Positions 35,140 to 44,120 of a stretch of DNA of 50,095 nt are shown in pieces (positions within the stretch are counted from its first letter, which is position 1; each line of letters opens with the position of its first letter). The notes under the pieces were generated by a model that saw only the letters and a program-made list of their open reading frames with translations, had not been told where the DNA came from and ran no database searches. A program made the position numbers and the translations under genes. Origin of the DNA: Kangiella shandongensis (lineage in GTDB: Bacteria > Pseudomonadota > Gammaproteobacteria > Enterobacterales > Kangiellaceae); NCBI RefSeq assembly GCF_020005365.1, contig NZ_JACNML010000014.1, forward strand, positions 1 to 50,095. The letters run 5' to 3'.

Positions 35140-36870
35140 ATGAAAAAAGGGAGCGGTTGTGCCACTATCTTTGGCGGCATTTTCTTTCTAGCTGGTTTAG
35201 GGATTTTCGCTTGGGGGTTATCTTCTGCCTATGACATCTGGCGCTCTGGCGACTGGGTGCCTGTGAGCGCGCAGGTGTCTGCTATCGACCAGACGGTTTC
35301 AACGGACGATGAAGGCAGCACCACTTATGGTGTGACGGGACATTTTCAATATGAGTTTCAGGGACAGCAATATCAATCTAACCAGCTCTCTTTTTACAGT
35401 GGTACGGACAATATCGGCCACTATCAGCAGGAGCTGTACTATCGTCTGAATAGCGCGGAGGAGAAGGGTCGAACCGTGACTGCATTGGTTAACCCGGAAG
35501 ATCCGACACAAGCGGTGGTTGATCGCACCATGCGCTGGGGCATGTTGGGTTTCCAAAGTATCTTTCTCTTGGTATTTGGTGGTGTCGGTCTTGGCATTAT
35601 GATTTTTGCATGGCGTTCTGGACGGAAACTACAACGACAGCAAGGGCTACAGGACGAGCACCACTCCGAGCCATGGTTATGGCGAGAAGAGTGGCAGAGT
35701 AATCGCCTGTCGGCCAATACCCGCAGCGGATTCTTGTTCCTTTTATTTTTTGCCATCGTCTGGAATGGGATTAGCCTCCCTGGAGTGATTGCGGTAATGC
35801 AGGAAGGCAACCTGATGGATAAGCCAGAGAAGCTACTGGTTTTTCTATTCCCTCTGGTCGGCCTTATTTTATTGGCTATCGCGGTAACGCTCTATTTACG
35901 ACATAAAAAATACGGTCAGTCGCAGATGGTGCTAAAAGACATGCCGTTTGCGATTGGCGGTAAAACAAGAGGGGAGGTGATGGTTAGAGGTCCTCTTGAG
36001 ATGAATGCCGAAGCCGTTATTACCCTAACCTGTCAGCGTAAATACAAAACTGGCACCGGCAAGAACAGAAGCACACGGACGACCATTCTATGGCAAAGCG
36101 ATCAGCGCACCTATGCTGAAAATCAATTTGATGGCAGCCATCGTTTTGAATTTAATTTCGACATCCCTAAGAATCAGCCGCAGTCTGATGACTCTAACCC
36201 CTCCGACAAAATCGAGTGGGTCTTGTTGATCGAACGTAAACAACCTGGCGTTGATTTGAAGTTAGCTTTTGATGTTCCGGCTTTCGTTGTGGCTCACCGT
36301 GAGGCTATCGAACCTGCGGAAGAAGATTTGTTTATGAGCACGGACTCTGATAATTCGTTTAGCGATAATGGGGCGGGTGATTGGCGACGATTAGGCATTG
36401 AAGAAACTATTAATAATTTGGGGACCAGTTATTATTTTCCTGCCTTGAGGCAAAAGTCTGCAGCGATTTCGATGTTAATTTTTGGCTTGGTATTTTCGGG
36501 TGCTGGAGTCGGCTCCTATTTTATGGGAGCGCCGATTATCTTTTTAATCGCTTTTGGTCTGATCGGCCTCCTGATGCTTTATTTCTCATTAAACGTCATG
36601 TTTTATCGAACAGAAGTAACAGTTGGTTCAGGTACATTACATGTTGCCGCAGGTTTACTATCAGCGGATCAGACTCAGGCCATCCCCCGAAGCTCGGTTA
36701 AGGACATCTCATCGCGCAGTAATATGTCTGTGGGTAACAAGCGTTACTACAACATCTATGCTGAACTAAACGACGGTAAAAAGGTTGTGCTGGCTAAATA
36801 CTTAACACATAGCGCTGATATTGAGGGCTTTATTGATAAGCTTAAACGCGAGCTGGGTATGACTCGCTAG
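35140..36870 (+). CDS. DUF3592 membrane protein
   Basis: 576 residues with membrane segments near the N-terminus (CATIFGGIFFLAGLGIFAWGL), around residues 140-165, 195-220 and 230-255, and a pair near 445-490. The soluble segments include a beta-rich DUF3592 region (VPVSAQVSAIDQTVSTD, VTALVNPEDPTQAVVDR). The family is widespread and uncharacterised. It starts at ATG 35140 and is followed by no close partner. Confidence 0.78.
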   Translation: MKKGSGCATIFGGIFFLAGLGIFAWGLSSAYDIWRSGDWVPVSAQVSAIDQTVSTDDEGSTTYGVTGHFQYEFQGQQYQSNQLSFYSGTDNIGHYQQELYYRLNSAEEKGRTVTALVNPEDPTQAVVDRTMRWGMLGFQSIFLLVFGGVGLGIMIFAWRSGRKLQRQQGLQDEHHSEPWLWREEWQSNRLSANTRSGFLFLLFFAIVWNGISLPGVIAVMQEGNLMDKPEKLLVFLFPLVGLILLAIAVTLYLRHKKYGQSQMVLKDMPFAIGGKTRGEVMVRGPLEMNAEAVITLTCQRKYKTGTGKNRSTRTTILWQSDQRTYAENQFDGSHRFEFNFDIPKNQPQSDDSNPSDKIEWVLLIERKQPGVDLKLAFDVPAFVVAHREAIEPAEEDLFMSTDSDNSFSDNGAGDWRRLGIEETINNLGTSYYFPALRQKSAAISMLIFGLVFSGAGVGSYFMGAPIIFLIAFGLIGLLMLYFSLNVMFYRTEVTVGSGTLHVAAGLLSADQTQAIPRSSVKDISSRSNMSVGNKRYYNIYAELNDGKKVVLAKYLTHSADIEGFIDKLKRELGMTR

Positions 36871-36980
36871 AGTAAGGCGGGGTTGTAACGCCTCGCATCA
36901 GGCTCGCTCCAATAAGCATGATTCGTAATTTCGGCAGAAAGCTGTTAATAATAGTGAAACGGCAATGGTTGGAGTGAGCT

Positions 36981-38198
36981 ATGCAAGAGAAAGTAACCTT
37001 CAAGACGCGAGCGGGCGTGGAATTATCGGGTGCTCTGCACAAACCGGAACACACAGTGACAGCCGCTTATGCGCTTTTCGCCCACTGTTTTACCTGTACT
37101 AAAAACGTAAATTCCGCAGTCAATATCGCTAATGCACTGGCGGATGAAGGGATTGCTACGCTACGTTTTGATTTTACTGGTCTTGGTGGCAGCAAAGGGG
37201 AGTTTGCAGATACCAGCTTTACGACTAACGTCAATGACTTGATCGACGCTGCAGAGTTTCTAAGCGATAACTATGAAGCGCCGCAAATTATCATTGGTCA
37301 CTCCTTTGGCGGTACGGCGATCTTAGCCGCCGCGAAAAATATTCCATCAGCTAAAGCCGTAGCGACCATCGCCTCGCCATCTTCTCCAGAGCATGTATTA
37401 CATCAGCTTGAACCTCAGCTCGAAACTTTAAAGCAGAAAGGGGAGGCGACTATCGAACTGGCGGGAAGACCATTCACTTTTAAGCAGGGTTTTGTGGATG
37501 ATGTTAGGCAATATGCCATCGATATTCATGGTCTGCGCAAGGCGCTGATGGTGATGCATTCGCCAGTGGACGATACGGTATCGATCGACGAAGCGGAAGC
37601 AATCTATAAATCTGCGCTTCATCCGAAAAGTTTTATTACTCTGGATAACGCCGATCATTTGCTGAGTAAAAAAGAAGACTCGTTGTATGCAGGCCATGTG
37701 CTGGCCAGTTGGGCAAAAAGGTATATTGATATCAACAAACAGCCCAAACTGAAAGCCGAGAAAGATGAAGTGGTCGTTGCTAACCAAGCGAGCGAAGGAT
37801 TCTTAAGTCGAGTCAATGCTAATGGTCATGAGTTTCTAGCCGATGAACCTGAACATGTCGGCGGAACCAATCTTGGGCCGAACCCTTACGACTTCTTGTC
37901 CACCGCCCTTGGTACCTGTACCGCCATGACCTTGAATATGTATGCACGCCATAAAAAACTCGACGTTTCTAAAGTTATCGTTAACGTCAGCCACGACAAG
38001 GTTCATGCGCAAGACTGTGAGCATTGTGAAGAAAAGAAGGGAAAGATCGATAAGTTTAAGCGCAGTATTATTATCGAAGCGGACATTACCGACGAACAGC
38101 GCCAACGGATGTTGGAGATTGCTGATCGCTGTCCGGTACATCAAACTCTGCATAAAAAAGTTATTATCGAAACCGAACTGGAAGAGCCGAATAACTAG
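36981..38198 (+). CDS. alpha/beta hydrolase fused to OsmC domain
   Basis: 405 residues. Residues 1-250 form an alpha/beta hydrolase with the nucleophile elbow GHSFGG, the motif LRFDFTGLGGSKGEF and a C-terminal histidine in DNADHLL. Residues 265-400 form an OsmC/Ohr-type domain with LGTCTAMTLNMYARHKKLDV (first cysteine) and DRCPVHQTL (second cysteine), the pair used to reduce peroxides. The fusion is known in bacteria; its substrate is not established. ATG 36981 follows GGAGTGAGCT. Confidence 0.92.
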   Translation: MQEKVTFKTRAGVELSGALHKPEHTVTAAYALFAHCFTCTKNVNSAVNIANALADEGIATLRFDFTGLGGSKGEFADTSFTTNVNDLIDAAEFLSDNYEAPQIIIGHSFGGTAILAAAKNIPSAKAVATIASPSSPEHVLHQLEPQLETLKQKGEATIELAGRPFTFKQGFVDDVRQYAIDIHGLRKALMVMHSPVDDTVSIDEAEAIYKSALHPKSFITLDNADHLLSKKEDSLYAGHVLASWAKRYIDINKQPKLKAEKDEVVVANQASEGFLSRVNANGHEFLADEPEHVGGTNLGPNPYDFLSTALGTCTAMTLNMYARHKKLDVSKVIVNVSHDKVHAQDCEHCEEKKGKIDKFKRSIIIEADITDEQRQRMLEIADRCPVHQTLHKKVIIETELEEPNN

Positions 38199-38223
38199 CT
38201 CTTCCGTATGACGGGGGAAGTTG

Positions 38224-38812
38224 TTACGACTCGTCTTCACCAAAGTCTTCTTTAAACTTCATCCAGAACATGCCACGGAAATCGCCGTCTTCAAAGCCAA
38301 AGGCTTCGTCATCGGGATATTTTTCATCAATAACCGTCTTAACCTTCGAGTCGATATTCGAGCCATGACAGGCTAGGCACATTGGCTGCGCATAAATGGG
38401 CTCGACGTAAAGCCAGCTGTTATCGGGAAGCTGTGTAATCTGGGGACGCCCCTGCTTCTCTTCCTGGGCTAATTCGAGATAATAATTTAAGGGGCCTTCC
38501 AACAACGCATCCGGCTTATTTTTCGGGTTACGTACCTTATGGCTGGTGCGTCCCACTTCAACGCCTTCGGGAAGCTTTTCAGTGATACCTGATGCTTCGG
38601 TTACAGTAGTTGACCGCCTCGACCACTCCCTGCTGCATGCCGTGCATTAAGGTCGATTTAAACGCTTGCTTGATTGGCTTTAGGGTTTTCGCTGCCAGCT
38701 CAGACTTCTCTGCCCATAACTTTTCTTGCGATTCCTTGTAATATTCCCAGCCCGCATAACCGCCAACCGCGATCAGAACAAGGATAACCAGAATGGCGAT
38801 AACCTTTTTCAT
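38224..38812 (-). pseudogene. DUF3365 c-type haem protein, frameshifted
   Basis: Two overlapping frames make one protein. The first (from ATG 38812) encodes a signal anchor (KVIAILVILVLIAVGGYAGWEYY) and runs to AVNYCNRSIRYH, where it stops at 38579. The second frame continues from about 38606 with TEASGITEKLPEGVEVGRTSHKVRNPKN and ends in the haem-binding motif CLACHG and DFRGMFWMKF. This matches DUF3365 (Tll0287-like) haem proteins. The break looks like loss of one base, near 38600-38611. It is either a real inactivation or a sequencing error. Confidence 0.75.
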
Positions 38813-39086
38813 AGACAACTCCGACGAATATTTCTTTTATTGTATCGCTCGGTAGTGATTCCTCAATGATTTTAATCAAACAAGTCGAATTAAGAAGGAG
38901 TGCTTATGCAATAACAGGAAAGATAACGCTTTTACATCACTCCAAGGCTGTATATAATTCACCCAGCATAAGAGACTGCTTCTCTGTCTAACAGCCTGAC
39001 CAACCCAGTTCTGAAAGATTCATCCAGCTCTCACACAAGCAATAACAGATTGCTCTAAACAACTAAGAAACCATTAGGATATCGCC

Positions 39087-40469
39087 ATGAGTCATGCCGC
39101 ATTTTCGACGCTCGATCTACAGCAGGAGCTAATCGCTAATCTCGCCGAGTTAGGTTTCGAGGGGATGACTCCGATTCAGGCCGATGCCCTGCCGCAGGTA
39201 TTGGAAGGGCAGGACGTTATCGCTCAGGCCAAAACTGGCTCGGGTAAAACGGCGGTATTTGGTTTAGGTATTCTACAAAAGCTCGATCCGAAAAATTTCT
39301 CGGTACAGTCGGTGGTGATGTGCCCGACGCGTGAGCTGGTGGAGCAGGTAGCGGAAGAAATTCGACGTCTGGCACGACCGATTGCCAACGTAAAAGTCTT
39401 AACCCTGTGTGGCGGTACGCCACTGCGACCACAGGCCGATTCATTAAAGCATGGCGCCCATATCGTGGTCGGTACACCGGGACGTATTCTCGACCATCTG
39501 GATAAGCAGACGCTGGATTTAGATTCGGTATCGACACTGGTTCTCGACGAAGCAGACCGAATGTTAGACATGGGCTTTCAGGATGCCATGGATAATATCG
39601 TCGAAGAAATCCCAAGGCAGCGCCAGACATTATTATTCAGCGCAACCTACCCTAAAGAGATTCAGGCCATCGCCGAGCGCGTGATGTATGAGCCGACTTT
39701 GATCCATGCGAAAGAGCAGCACACCAGCGCCAGTATCGAGCAGGATTTTTACCGAATCAGCGACGAAGGCGAGCGCGATGTCGCGGTGCGATTACTGTTA
39801 TTACAGTTCCGCCCAGACTCAACTGTGATTTTCTGTAACACCAAGCGCCACGTCAAAGACCTGACCCAGTATCTAAAACAGAGCGGCTTCAGTGTCCTGG
39901 CGCTACACGGCGATCTGGATCAGAAAGAACGTGATCAGGCATTAATCCGTTTCAGTAACAACAGCGTCTCGATTATGGTCGCCACTGACGTCGCCGCCCG
40001 AGGCCTAGACATCGACTCGCTGGATTTGGTGATTAACTACCATATCGCCAGCGACCCGGAAGTCCACGTGCATCGTGTCGGTCGTACTGGTCGCGCCGGC
40101 AACAAAGGCCACGCCTGCTCGATAGTGATCGATAAAGAAAAGCATAAACTGAAACGACTCGGCGAGTATCTAGGACAGGAGTTAGAAACCTGGGGACTGC
40201 CCGACACCAAGCTTTTAAAAGAACCGACTTTTAGAGCGCCCATGTCGACCATCCAGATTGACGGCGGCAAAAAACAAAAACTCCGCCCCGGTGATATCCT
40301 CGGCGCACTCACCGCCGACTACCGCATCGAAGGCAACGACGTTGGTAAGATCCAGGTCGCCAACAGTTGGGCCTACGTCGCCGTTAAAACCGATGTTCTC
40401 GACACAGCCTTACAGCTTTTGAATAAAGGCAAAATGAAAGGTAAAAAGTTTAGAGCGAGAAAGATTTAA
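39087..40469 (+). CDS. dbpA: ATP-dependent RNA helicase DbpA
   Basis: DbpA is a DEAD-box helicase acting on 23S rRNA during assembly of the large ribosomal subunit. The 460 residues contain Walker A AQAKTGSGKT, DEAD in VLDEADRMLDMGF, SAT in LLFSATYPKE and HRVGRTGRAG. The C-terminal RNA-binding domain KQKLRPGDILGALTADYRIEGNDVG distinguishes DbpA from other DEAD-box helicases. The roughly 270-base leader upstream (38819-39086) holds no ORF but includes an inverted AGAGACTGCTTCTCT. Confidence 0.96.
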   Translation: MSHAAFSTLDLQQELIANLAELGFEGMTPIQADALPQVLEGQDVIAQAKTGSGKTAVFGLGILQKLDPKNFSVQSVVMCPTRELVEQVAEEIRRLARPIANVKVLTLCGGTPLRPQADSLKHGAHIVVGTPGRILDHLDKQTLDLDSVSTLVLDEADRMLDMGFQDAMDNIVEEIPRQRQTLLFSATYPKEIQAIAERVMYEPTLIHAKEQHTSASIEQDFYRISDEGERDVAVRLLLLQFRPDSTVIFCNTKRHVKDLTQYLKQSGFSVLALHGDLDQKERDQALIRFSNNSVSIMVATDVAARGLDIDSLDLVINYHIASDPEVHVHRVGRTGRAGNKGHACSIVIDKEKHKLKRLGEYLGQELETWGLPDTKLLKEPTFRAPMSTIQIDGGKKQKLRPGDILGALTADYRIEGNDVGKIQVANSWAYVAVKTDVLDTALQLLNKGKMKGKKFRARKI

Positions 40470-40642
40470 AGTTTGTCATCTGACCCACCAGGATGTGGGG
40501 AATGTACCACGGGCATTTCCTTCGGTCACAGTAGCAATTCATGGAGAATTACCTGCCCGCACTATGACCTTAAGCGACTAACAGAAGCCCCTTTGTCGAA
40601 ATCCCTTAGATAACCGCTGGATCCAGCGTCTTTGAAAGAAAT
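40470..40642. other. non-coding stretch after dbpA with palindromes
   Basis: No ORF and no clear terminator follow dbpA. The stretch contains a perfect 14-base palindrome, CGCTGGATCCAGCG, at 40615-40628, and a possible long stem around 40537-40556 (AATTC and GAATT arms). It marks the boundary between the core chromosome and the island of mobile remnants. I cannot name it. Confidence 0.4.
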
Positions 40643-40709
40643 GAAATAATTGTGGGTGTCCTAGAGTTTATCTTGAGACTTGATATTTTTGTGGGTGTCC
40701 TAGAGTTTA
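40643..40709 (+). repeat. two copies of the GTGGGTGTCCTAGAGTTT repeat
   Basis: Copy A at 40643-40669 is identical over 27 bases to the right outside edge of the transposase unit at 45634-45660. Copy B at 40689-40709 is shorter, with the shared core TTGTGGGTGTCCTAGAGTTT. Both are in the same orientation and sit directly before the truncated recombinase gene. They look like isolated ends of the REP-associated element or its target motif. Confidence 0.8.
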
Positions 40710-40728
40710 ACCCACGGGTTACTTTACC

Positions 40729-41313
40729 TTGAGCGAGCTGGATAAAATTTATTATCAAATCAAGATTAGTAGTACCCATCCCGTTCGAGACAGAGCCATT
40801 TTTGAAACCTCATTTGCCTCAGGCATTCGCTCTTCGGAGCTGGCTCACTTGGATGTGGGTGATATTGATTTTGAGGGTCGCATGCTAACGGTGCGTCAAG
40901 GTAAGGGCAATAAAGACCGGCGTGTCCCCATTGCAGCCAGGGCTTGTTACTGGATTGAGCGCTACTTGATTGAAGTGCGCCCTAAACTGGCTCATCCTAG
41001 CTCTGGAGAAACACCGTTTTTGTCCAAAGAAGGGACGTGGATGCGTCGGTACCAATTAGGGCATGTGGTGAAAAAGTATATGCAGAAGGTTGGCATTCAC
41101 CGGCATGGAGCATGTAATTTGTTGCGGCATGCTACAGCAACGTTGATGCATGAAAATGGTGCCGATATTCGACACATCCAAAGTATGCTGGGTCATTCTG
41201 ATATCTCCACAACCCAAGTGTATACCCATGTTAGTCCCAATAAACTCAAGGAGGTGTATTTTAAAACGCACCCGTATGCCCAGGATAAGACAGGAGAACA
41301 GCGCCATGAGTGA
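40729..41313 (+). pseudogene. tyrosine recombinase, N-terminally truncated
   Basis: Only the catalytic domain remains (194 residues from a TTG). The first arginine is in SGIRSSELAHL, the second in NLLRHATAT, and the third-box histidine in MLGHSD. The catalytic tyrosine is in TQVYTHVS. In the second box the usual His of HxxR is Asn (CNLLRH). The N-terminal DNA-binding domain is missing: coding sequence begins 20 bases after repeat copy B and the frame is blocked by a TAA there. No integron-type insertion is seen, so it is not IntI. Probably a non-functional remnant of a XerC/D-like integrase. Confidence 0.75.
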
Positions 41314-41374
41314 ATGATAGGTACTGAGCGATTACAGGTAGCGTTTAATCTGAGTCTGGGAACCCGTCTGACTA

Positions 41375-41896
41375 TTATGTATTAAATAACGTCTTAATAC
41401 TCTTAATAGGAAGAAAGAGTCGGTTTGCATCGGAAGACAGAGGGATAAAGCCATAGTTTAAATAAAAGTCTCTGGCGCCTTCTTTCGCATCGACAAAGCA
41501 GGCTGCGGCGCCTGCGATTTCAGAAAGCTCTAATACTTTCGATAAGGCATTGCTCATTAAGTGAGCGCCATAGCCCTGGCCTTGAAAGTCTGTATTGACG
41601 CCCAGTCGAGCAAGGTTCACCCCAGGCATATTCGGCTTGTACTTCTTTGCATAGGCTTCGGGTAAAGCTTCAGAGGATACGGTGCAAACTACCAAGGTGT
41701 AGAAACCCAAGATGGTGCGCTTGGTTTCCTCAGAATGTAATACATAAGTTCGAGAGGTCGCTTTCTTTTGCGACTGGAATGCTAAGGATTTTAGGAATAC
41801 ATTGAGGGATTCAGAACCACAGTCAAAGTCTTCTCGATTAAATGCCCGCGAAAGCGGGCTTATCTTAAGCAAGACCGATTTCCCGTGAGCGTGCAA
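41375..41896 (-). CDS. GNAT-family acetyltransferase toxin (TacT/AtaT-like)
   Basis: 173 residues of GNAT fold with the acetyl-CoA loop in QGQGYGAHLM and the N-terminal FDCGSESLNVFL that marks the DUF1778-linked toxin group. These toxins acetylate the amino acid on charged tRNA and stop translation. The toxin start overlaps the end of the antitoxin gene by 32 bases. Alternative starts a few codons in are possible. The VDAKEGARDFYLNYGF segment is typical of the family. Confidence 0.88.
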   Translation of the reverse strand: MHAHGKSVLLKISPLSRAFNREDFDCGSESLNVFLKSLAFQSQKKATSRTYVLHSEETKRTILGFYTLVVCTVSSEALPEAYAKKYKPNMPGVNLARLGVNTDFQGQGYGAHLMSNALSKVLELSEIAGAAACFVDAKEGARDFYLNYGFIPLSSDANRLFLPIKSIKTLFNT

Positions 41897-42143
41897 CAGC
41901 AGCTTTTAACTTGGCGTTTGGATCTTGAGGGTTGTCGATAGCATTAAAGAATACCTCAGAGTCCGCCAGAGTCAGCTTTACCATAGAGTCTCGCTCAATA
42001 ATTTCATGTGCTTTGGCCAATGCGGCTTGCACAATAAAGTCATTGAGTTGCGAGCCGACCAAATCAGCAGCTGCTTGAATATCGTCTTTGATGTGCTTGG
42101 GAACACGAGCCGTAATACGGTCTCGTTCTTGTGCATTTGCCAT
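41865..42143 (-). CDS. DUF1778 antitoxin (TacA-like)
   Basis: 92 residues from ATG 42143: MANAQERDRITARVPKHIKDDIQAAADLVG is a ribbon-helix-helix DNA-binding region, and the C-terminal half wraps and blocks the GNAT toxin in the family. The open frame extends upstream to 42221 but passes through the operator palindrome, so the later ATG is right. The upstream inverted repeat at 42166-42219 is the probable autoregulatory site. Confidence 0.9.
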   Translation of the reverse strand: MANAQERDRITARVPKHIKDDIQAAADLVGSQLNDFIVQAALAKAHEIIERDSMVKLTLADSEVFFNAIDNPQDPNAKLKAAVARSREIGLA

Positions 42144-42165
42144 AATAAATACCTCTTCAATAGAT

Positions 42166-42219
42166 GGTGCCAAAATGGTACCAATGCTTATATTACCAAA
42201 CCGGTACCATTTTGTCACC
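42166..42219. promoter_or_regulatory. inverted-repeat operator of the toxin-antitoxin pair
   Basis: GGTGCCAAAATGGTACC at 42166-42182 and GGTACCATTTTGTCACC at 42203-42219 are inverted repeats, 16 of 17 positions matching. The 20-base gap lies upstream of the antitoxin ATG. This fits binding of a ribbon-helix-helix antitoxin. Confidence 0.75.
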
Positions 42220-42333
42220 ACTTTGTTTAAAGCAGGATTTGGCTTTGAATAAATAGAAATGACCGAGTAAACTAACGCGATTGCTTTAGCTCTTTAACTT
42301 ATTGTATTTTCAGAGAATTGGCTTGAGGGTAGC

Positions 42334-43368
42334 TTGGTTCTGGATTATCGAAGGGATTCAACAATACATATGAATGGACGCGCGTACGACTACAATCTCG
42401 GTCGATTCCTCTCTGTCGATCCATTCATTCAAAGCCCTGGCAACAGCCAGTCGATGAACCCCTACAGCTATATCATGAATAATCCACTTGCAGGGACAGA
42501 TCCGAGTGGGTATGTGGCTTGTGATGATGCTGGAAACAATTGTGATTTGGGGAATATGTCGATGGATGAGGTCGATAATATTACGGTAAATGATGATGGT
42601 TCTATTCACGTAAATACTACGGATGGCAATACCTACCAAGTTGATAGCGTTTCCAGTACGAGTAATGGTGTTCAAACGAGCATGAGTTTCAATCAAGGTT
42701 CTGGCTGGTCTGGGAAGATTGAAGAAATCGGAAGTCCTTCAAGTATAAATACTCCTAATATTGAAGATCATAGTAATTCAGCGTTCGCATCTCTACCAGC
42801 TGGTCAAAATGCAGCTTATGGAGGTGGCGGTGATAATTATGATGATTTTGAAGGTAGCCCAGATAATCAAGTTTCATTCGGTGGGACTGATGATAAGTCT
42901 AGTAGTAAGTTTAATAACCCAAATTATCCACCATTAAAGAAAGGTAGTGCGTCAGATCGTGGGCCGCGTCCTCCTGGAATGGTGGTTGGGCCTAACGGAT
43001 GGTGGCAGATGGAAAAAGCAGCTCTTACAGAAGCTATGAGAGGCCCTTCTGCTACTAAAGACCAGATTCCGGTTGCAAGTAATACACCAGGCTGTATGAG
43101 TATGTGCGTTGCAATTGCAATTTTGACTGATAGTGTCGATGGAATGTCTCAAGATATAGAAAATATGGCTGGCAATTTAGAAAGAGTCCGAGAAGTTTTA
43201 GAGGAGCATCCTCGAATGAGTCCAGTAATGAAAAAACTTGGTATTTATGGTAAAGGTGTGAATGTCGGAGTGAACTTGTGGCACATTGATACAGTCAAAA
43301 CTGCTTGTAATTTAACATGTAGCGAAGACCCAATTACAGGAACGTATCGTTATGATGAGAATGATTAA
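42334..43368 (+). CDS. orphan Rhs C-terminal tip with variable toxin-like domain
   Basis: The first 50 residues are the end of an Rhs/YD-repeat core: NGRAYDYNLGRFLSVDPFIQ, then SMNPYSYIMNNPLAGTDPSGY. The large upstream shell is missing, so this is an orphan module left from or awaiting recombination with a full rhs gene. Beyond this lie about 290 residues of Gly/Ser/Asn-rich linker and a C-terminal domain with four cysteines (GCMSMC, ACNLTC) that I cannot assign to a toxin family. The frame opens at TTG 42334; ATG 42370 is the first ATG. The next gene overlaps its end by 17 bases, as toxin-immunity pairs do. Confidence 0.78.
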   Translation: MVLDYRRDSTIHMNGRAYDYNLGRFLSVDPFIQSPGNSQSMNPYSYIMNNPLAGTDPSGYVACDDAGNNCDLGNMSMDEVDNITVNDDGSIHVNTTDGNTYQVDSVSSTSNGVQTSMSFNQGSGWSGKIEEIGSPSSINTPNIEDHSNSAFASLPAGQNAAYGGGGDNYDDFEGSPDNQVSFGGTDDKSSSKFNNPNYPPLKKGSASDRGPRPPGMVVGPNGWWQMEKAALTEAMRGPSATKDQIPVASNTPGCMSMCVAIAILTDSVDGMSQDIENMAGNLERVREVLEEHPRMSPVMKKLGIYGKGVNVGVNLWHIDTVKTACNLTCSEDPITGTYRYDEND

Positions 43369-43915
43369 TATAAGATTGACAGTATTGTTAATATCGTTAA
43401 TAAGTTGTGAAGTTGCTTTTGCTTTTAATAAAAAAAGTGACTGTGAGGACTTATATAATTTATATCCAAGCTTAGTTAGTGAGCTTAAAAAAGCTGAGGG
43501 TTCAGAAAAAAATATAAGTAACTTACAAGATGAAGTAACAAAAGTATGCAAAAAAGAAGCCTTTGATGGCAACCCTCTATCTCAATTTAGGTTGGCACAC
43601 ATAAACTATTATGGTTTTGGTAAAAAGCCGGATATAACTAAAGCACTTTATTGGTTTATGCAGTCTGAAAGGCAAGGGATCGTTGGCTCGAGGGTAATGC
43701 TAGGTCAATTATTTTTCGATGGTGAATACTTGGACAAAGATATACCTCTTGCATATTACTGGTTTGTGAAAGCAAACTCTGATCTTGAAGTCTTTGATAA
43801 AAAGTTTTGTGATAATTTCATCAATATTTTAAGTGAAGATGAGATTGATAAAATTGAAAAGAAAGTGCAAAACGAAGAAAACGTTGAAAAGCTAGGAACT
43901 TGTACTAAAAAGTAA
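43352..43915 (+). CDS. exported Sel1-repeat protein, putative immunity protein
   Basis: 187 residues with a signal peptide (INIRLTVLLISLISCEVAFA) and two or three Sel1 repeats: NPLSQFRLAHINYYGFGKKPDITKALYWF, SRVMLGQLFFDGEYLDKDIPLAYYWF. It overlaps the orphan Rhs tip by 17 bases. Sel1-type proteins are known immunity partners of polymorphic toxins, so a protective periplasmic role is a reasonable inference. Base composition is AT-rich compared with the core genes. Several nearby ATGs make the exact start uncertain. Confidence 0.72.
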   Translation: MMRMINIRLTVLLISLISCEVAFAFNKKSDCEDLYNLYPSLVSELKKAEGSEKNISNLQDEVTKVCKKEAFDGNPLSQFRLAHINYYGFGKKPDITKALYWFMQSERQGIVGSRVMLGQLFFDGEYLDKDIPLAYYWFVKANSDLEVFDKKFCDNFINILSEDEIDKIEKKVQNEENVEKLGTCTKK

Positions 43916-44120
43916 AAGTGCCGTACACGTAATTAGTTTTGATTCGGAGATTCGCCAGCAGCCCTCGGATGGCGGTTCGGTTTGGACTCGGAAGTGTGGG
44001 CAGCAGAACTCGGAAGTGGGGGCGGTGCCAGTACTCTGCTGACACCGCTAAAAATCCGAATGCCTGCTGATTTGCGTTCCCAGTGAAAACCGGTTTGAGT
44101 TCCCAAGGCATTCTTAGAAG
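43916..44120. other. non-coding GC-rich gap with short direct repeat
   Basis: The stretch is much richer in GC than the Rhs and Sel1 genes before it. ACTCGGAAGTG occurs twice, at 43986-43996 and 44008-44018, 22 bases apart. A 68-codon minus frame here looks accidental. It may be a remnant of a different element. Confidence 0.35.

Noticed and set aside
43905-44111. 68-residue minus-strand ORF after the Sel1 gene
   Set aside because: It overlaps the end of the Sel1 gene, has no ribosome site and crosses a repeat-like GC-rich segment; more likely non-coding.
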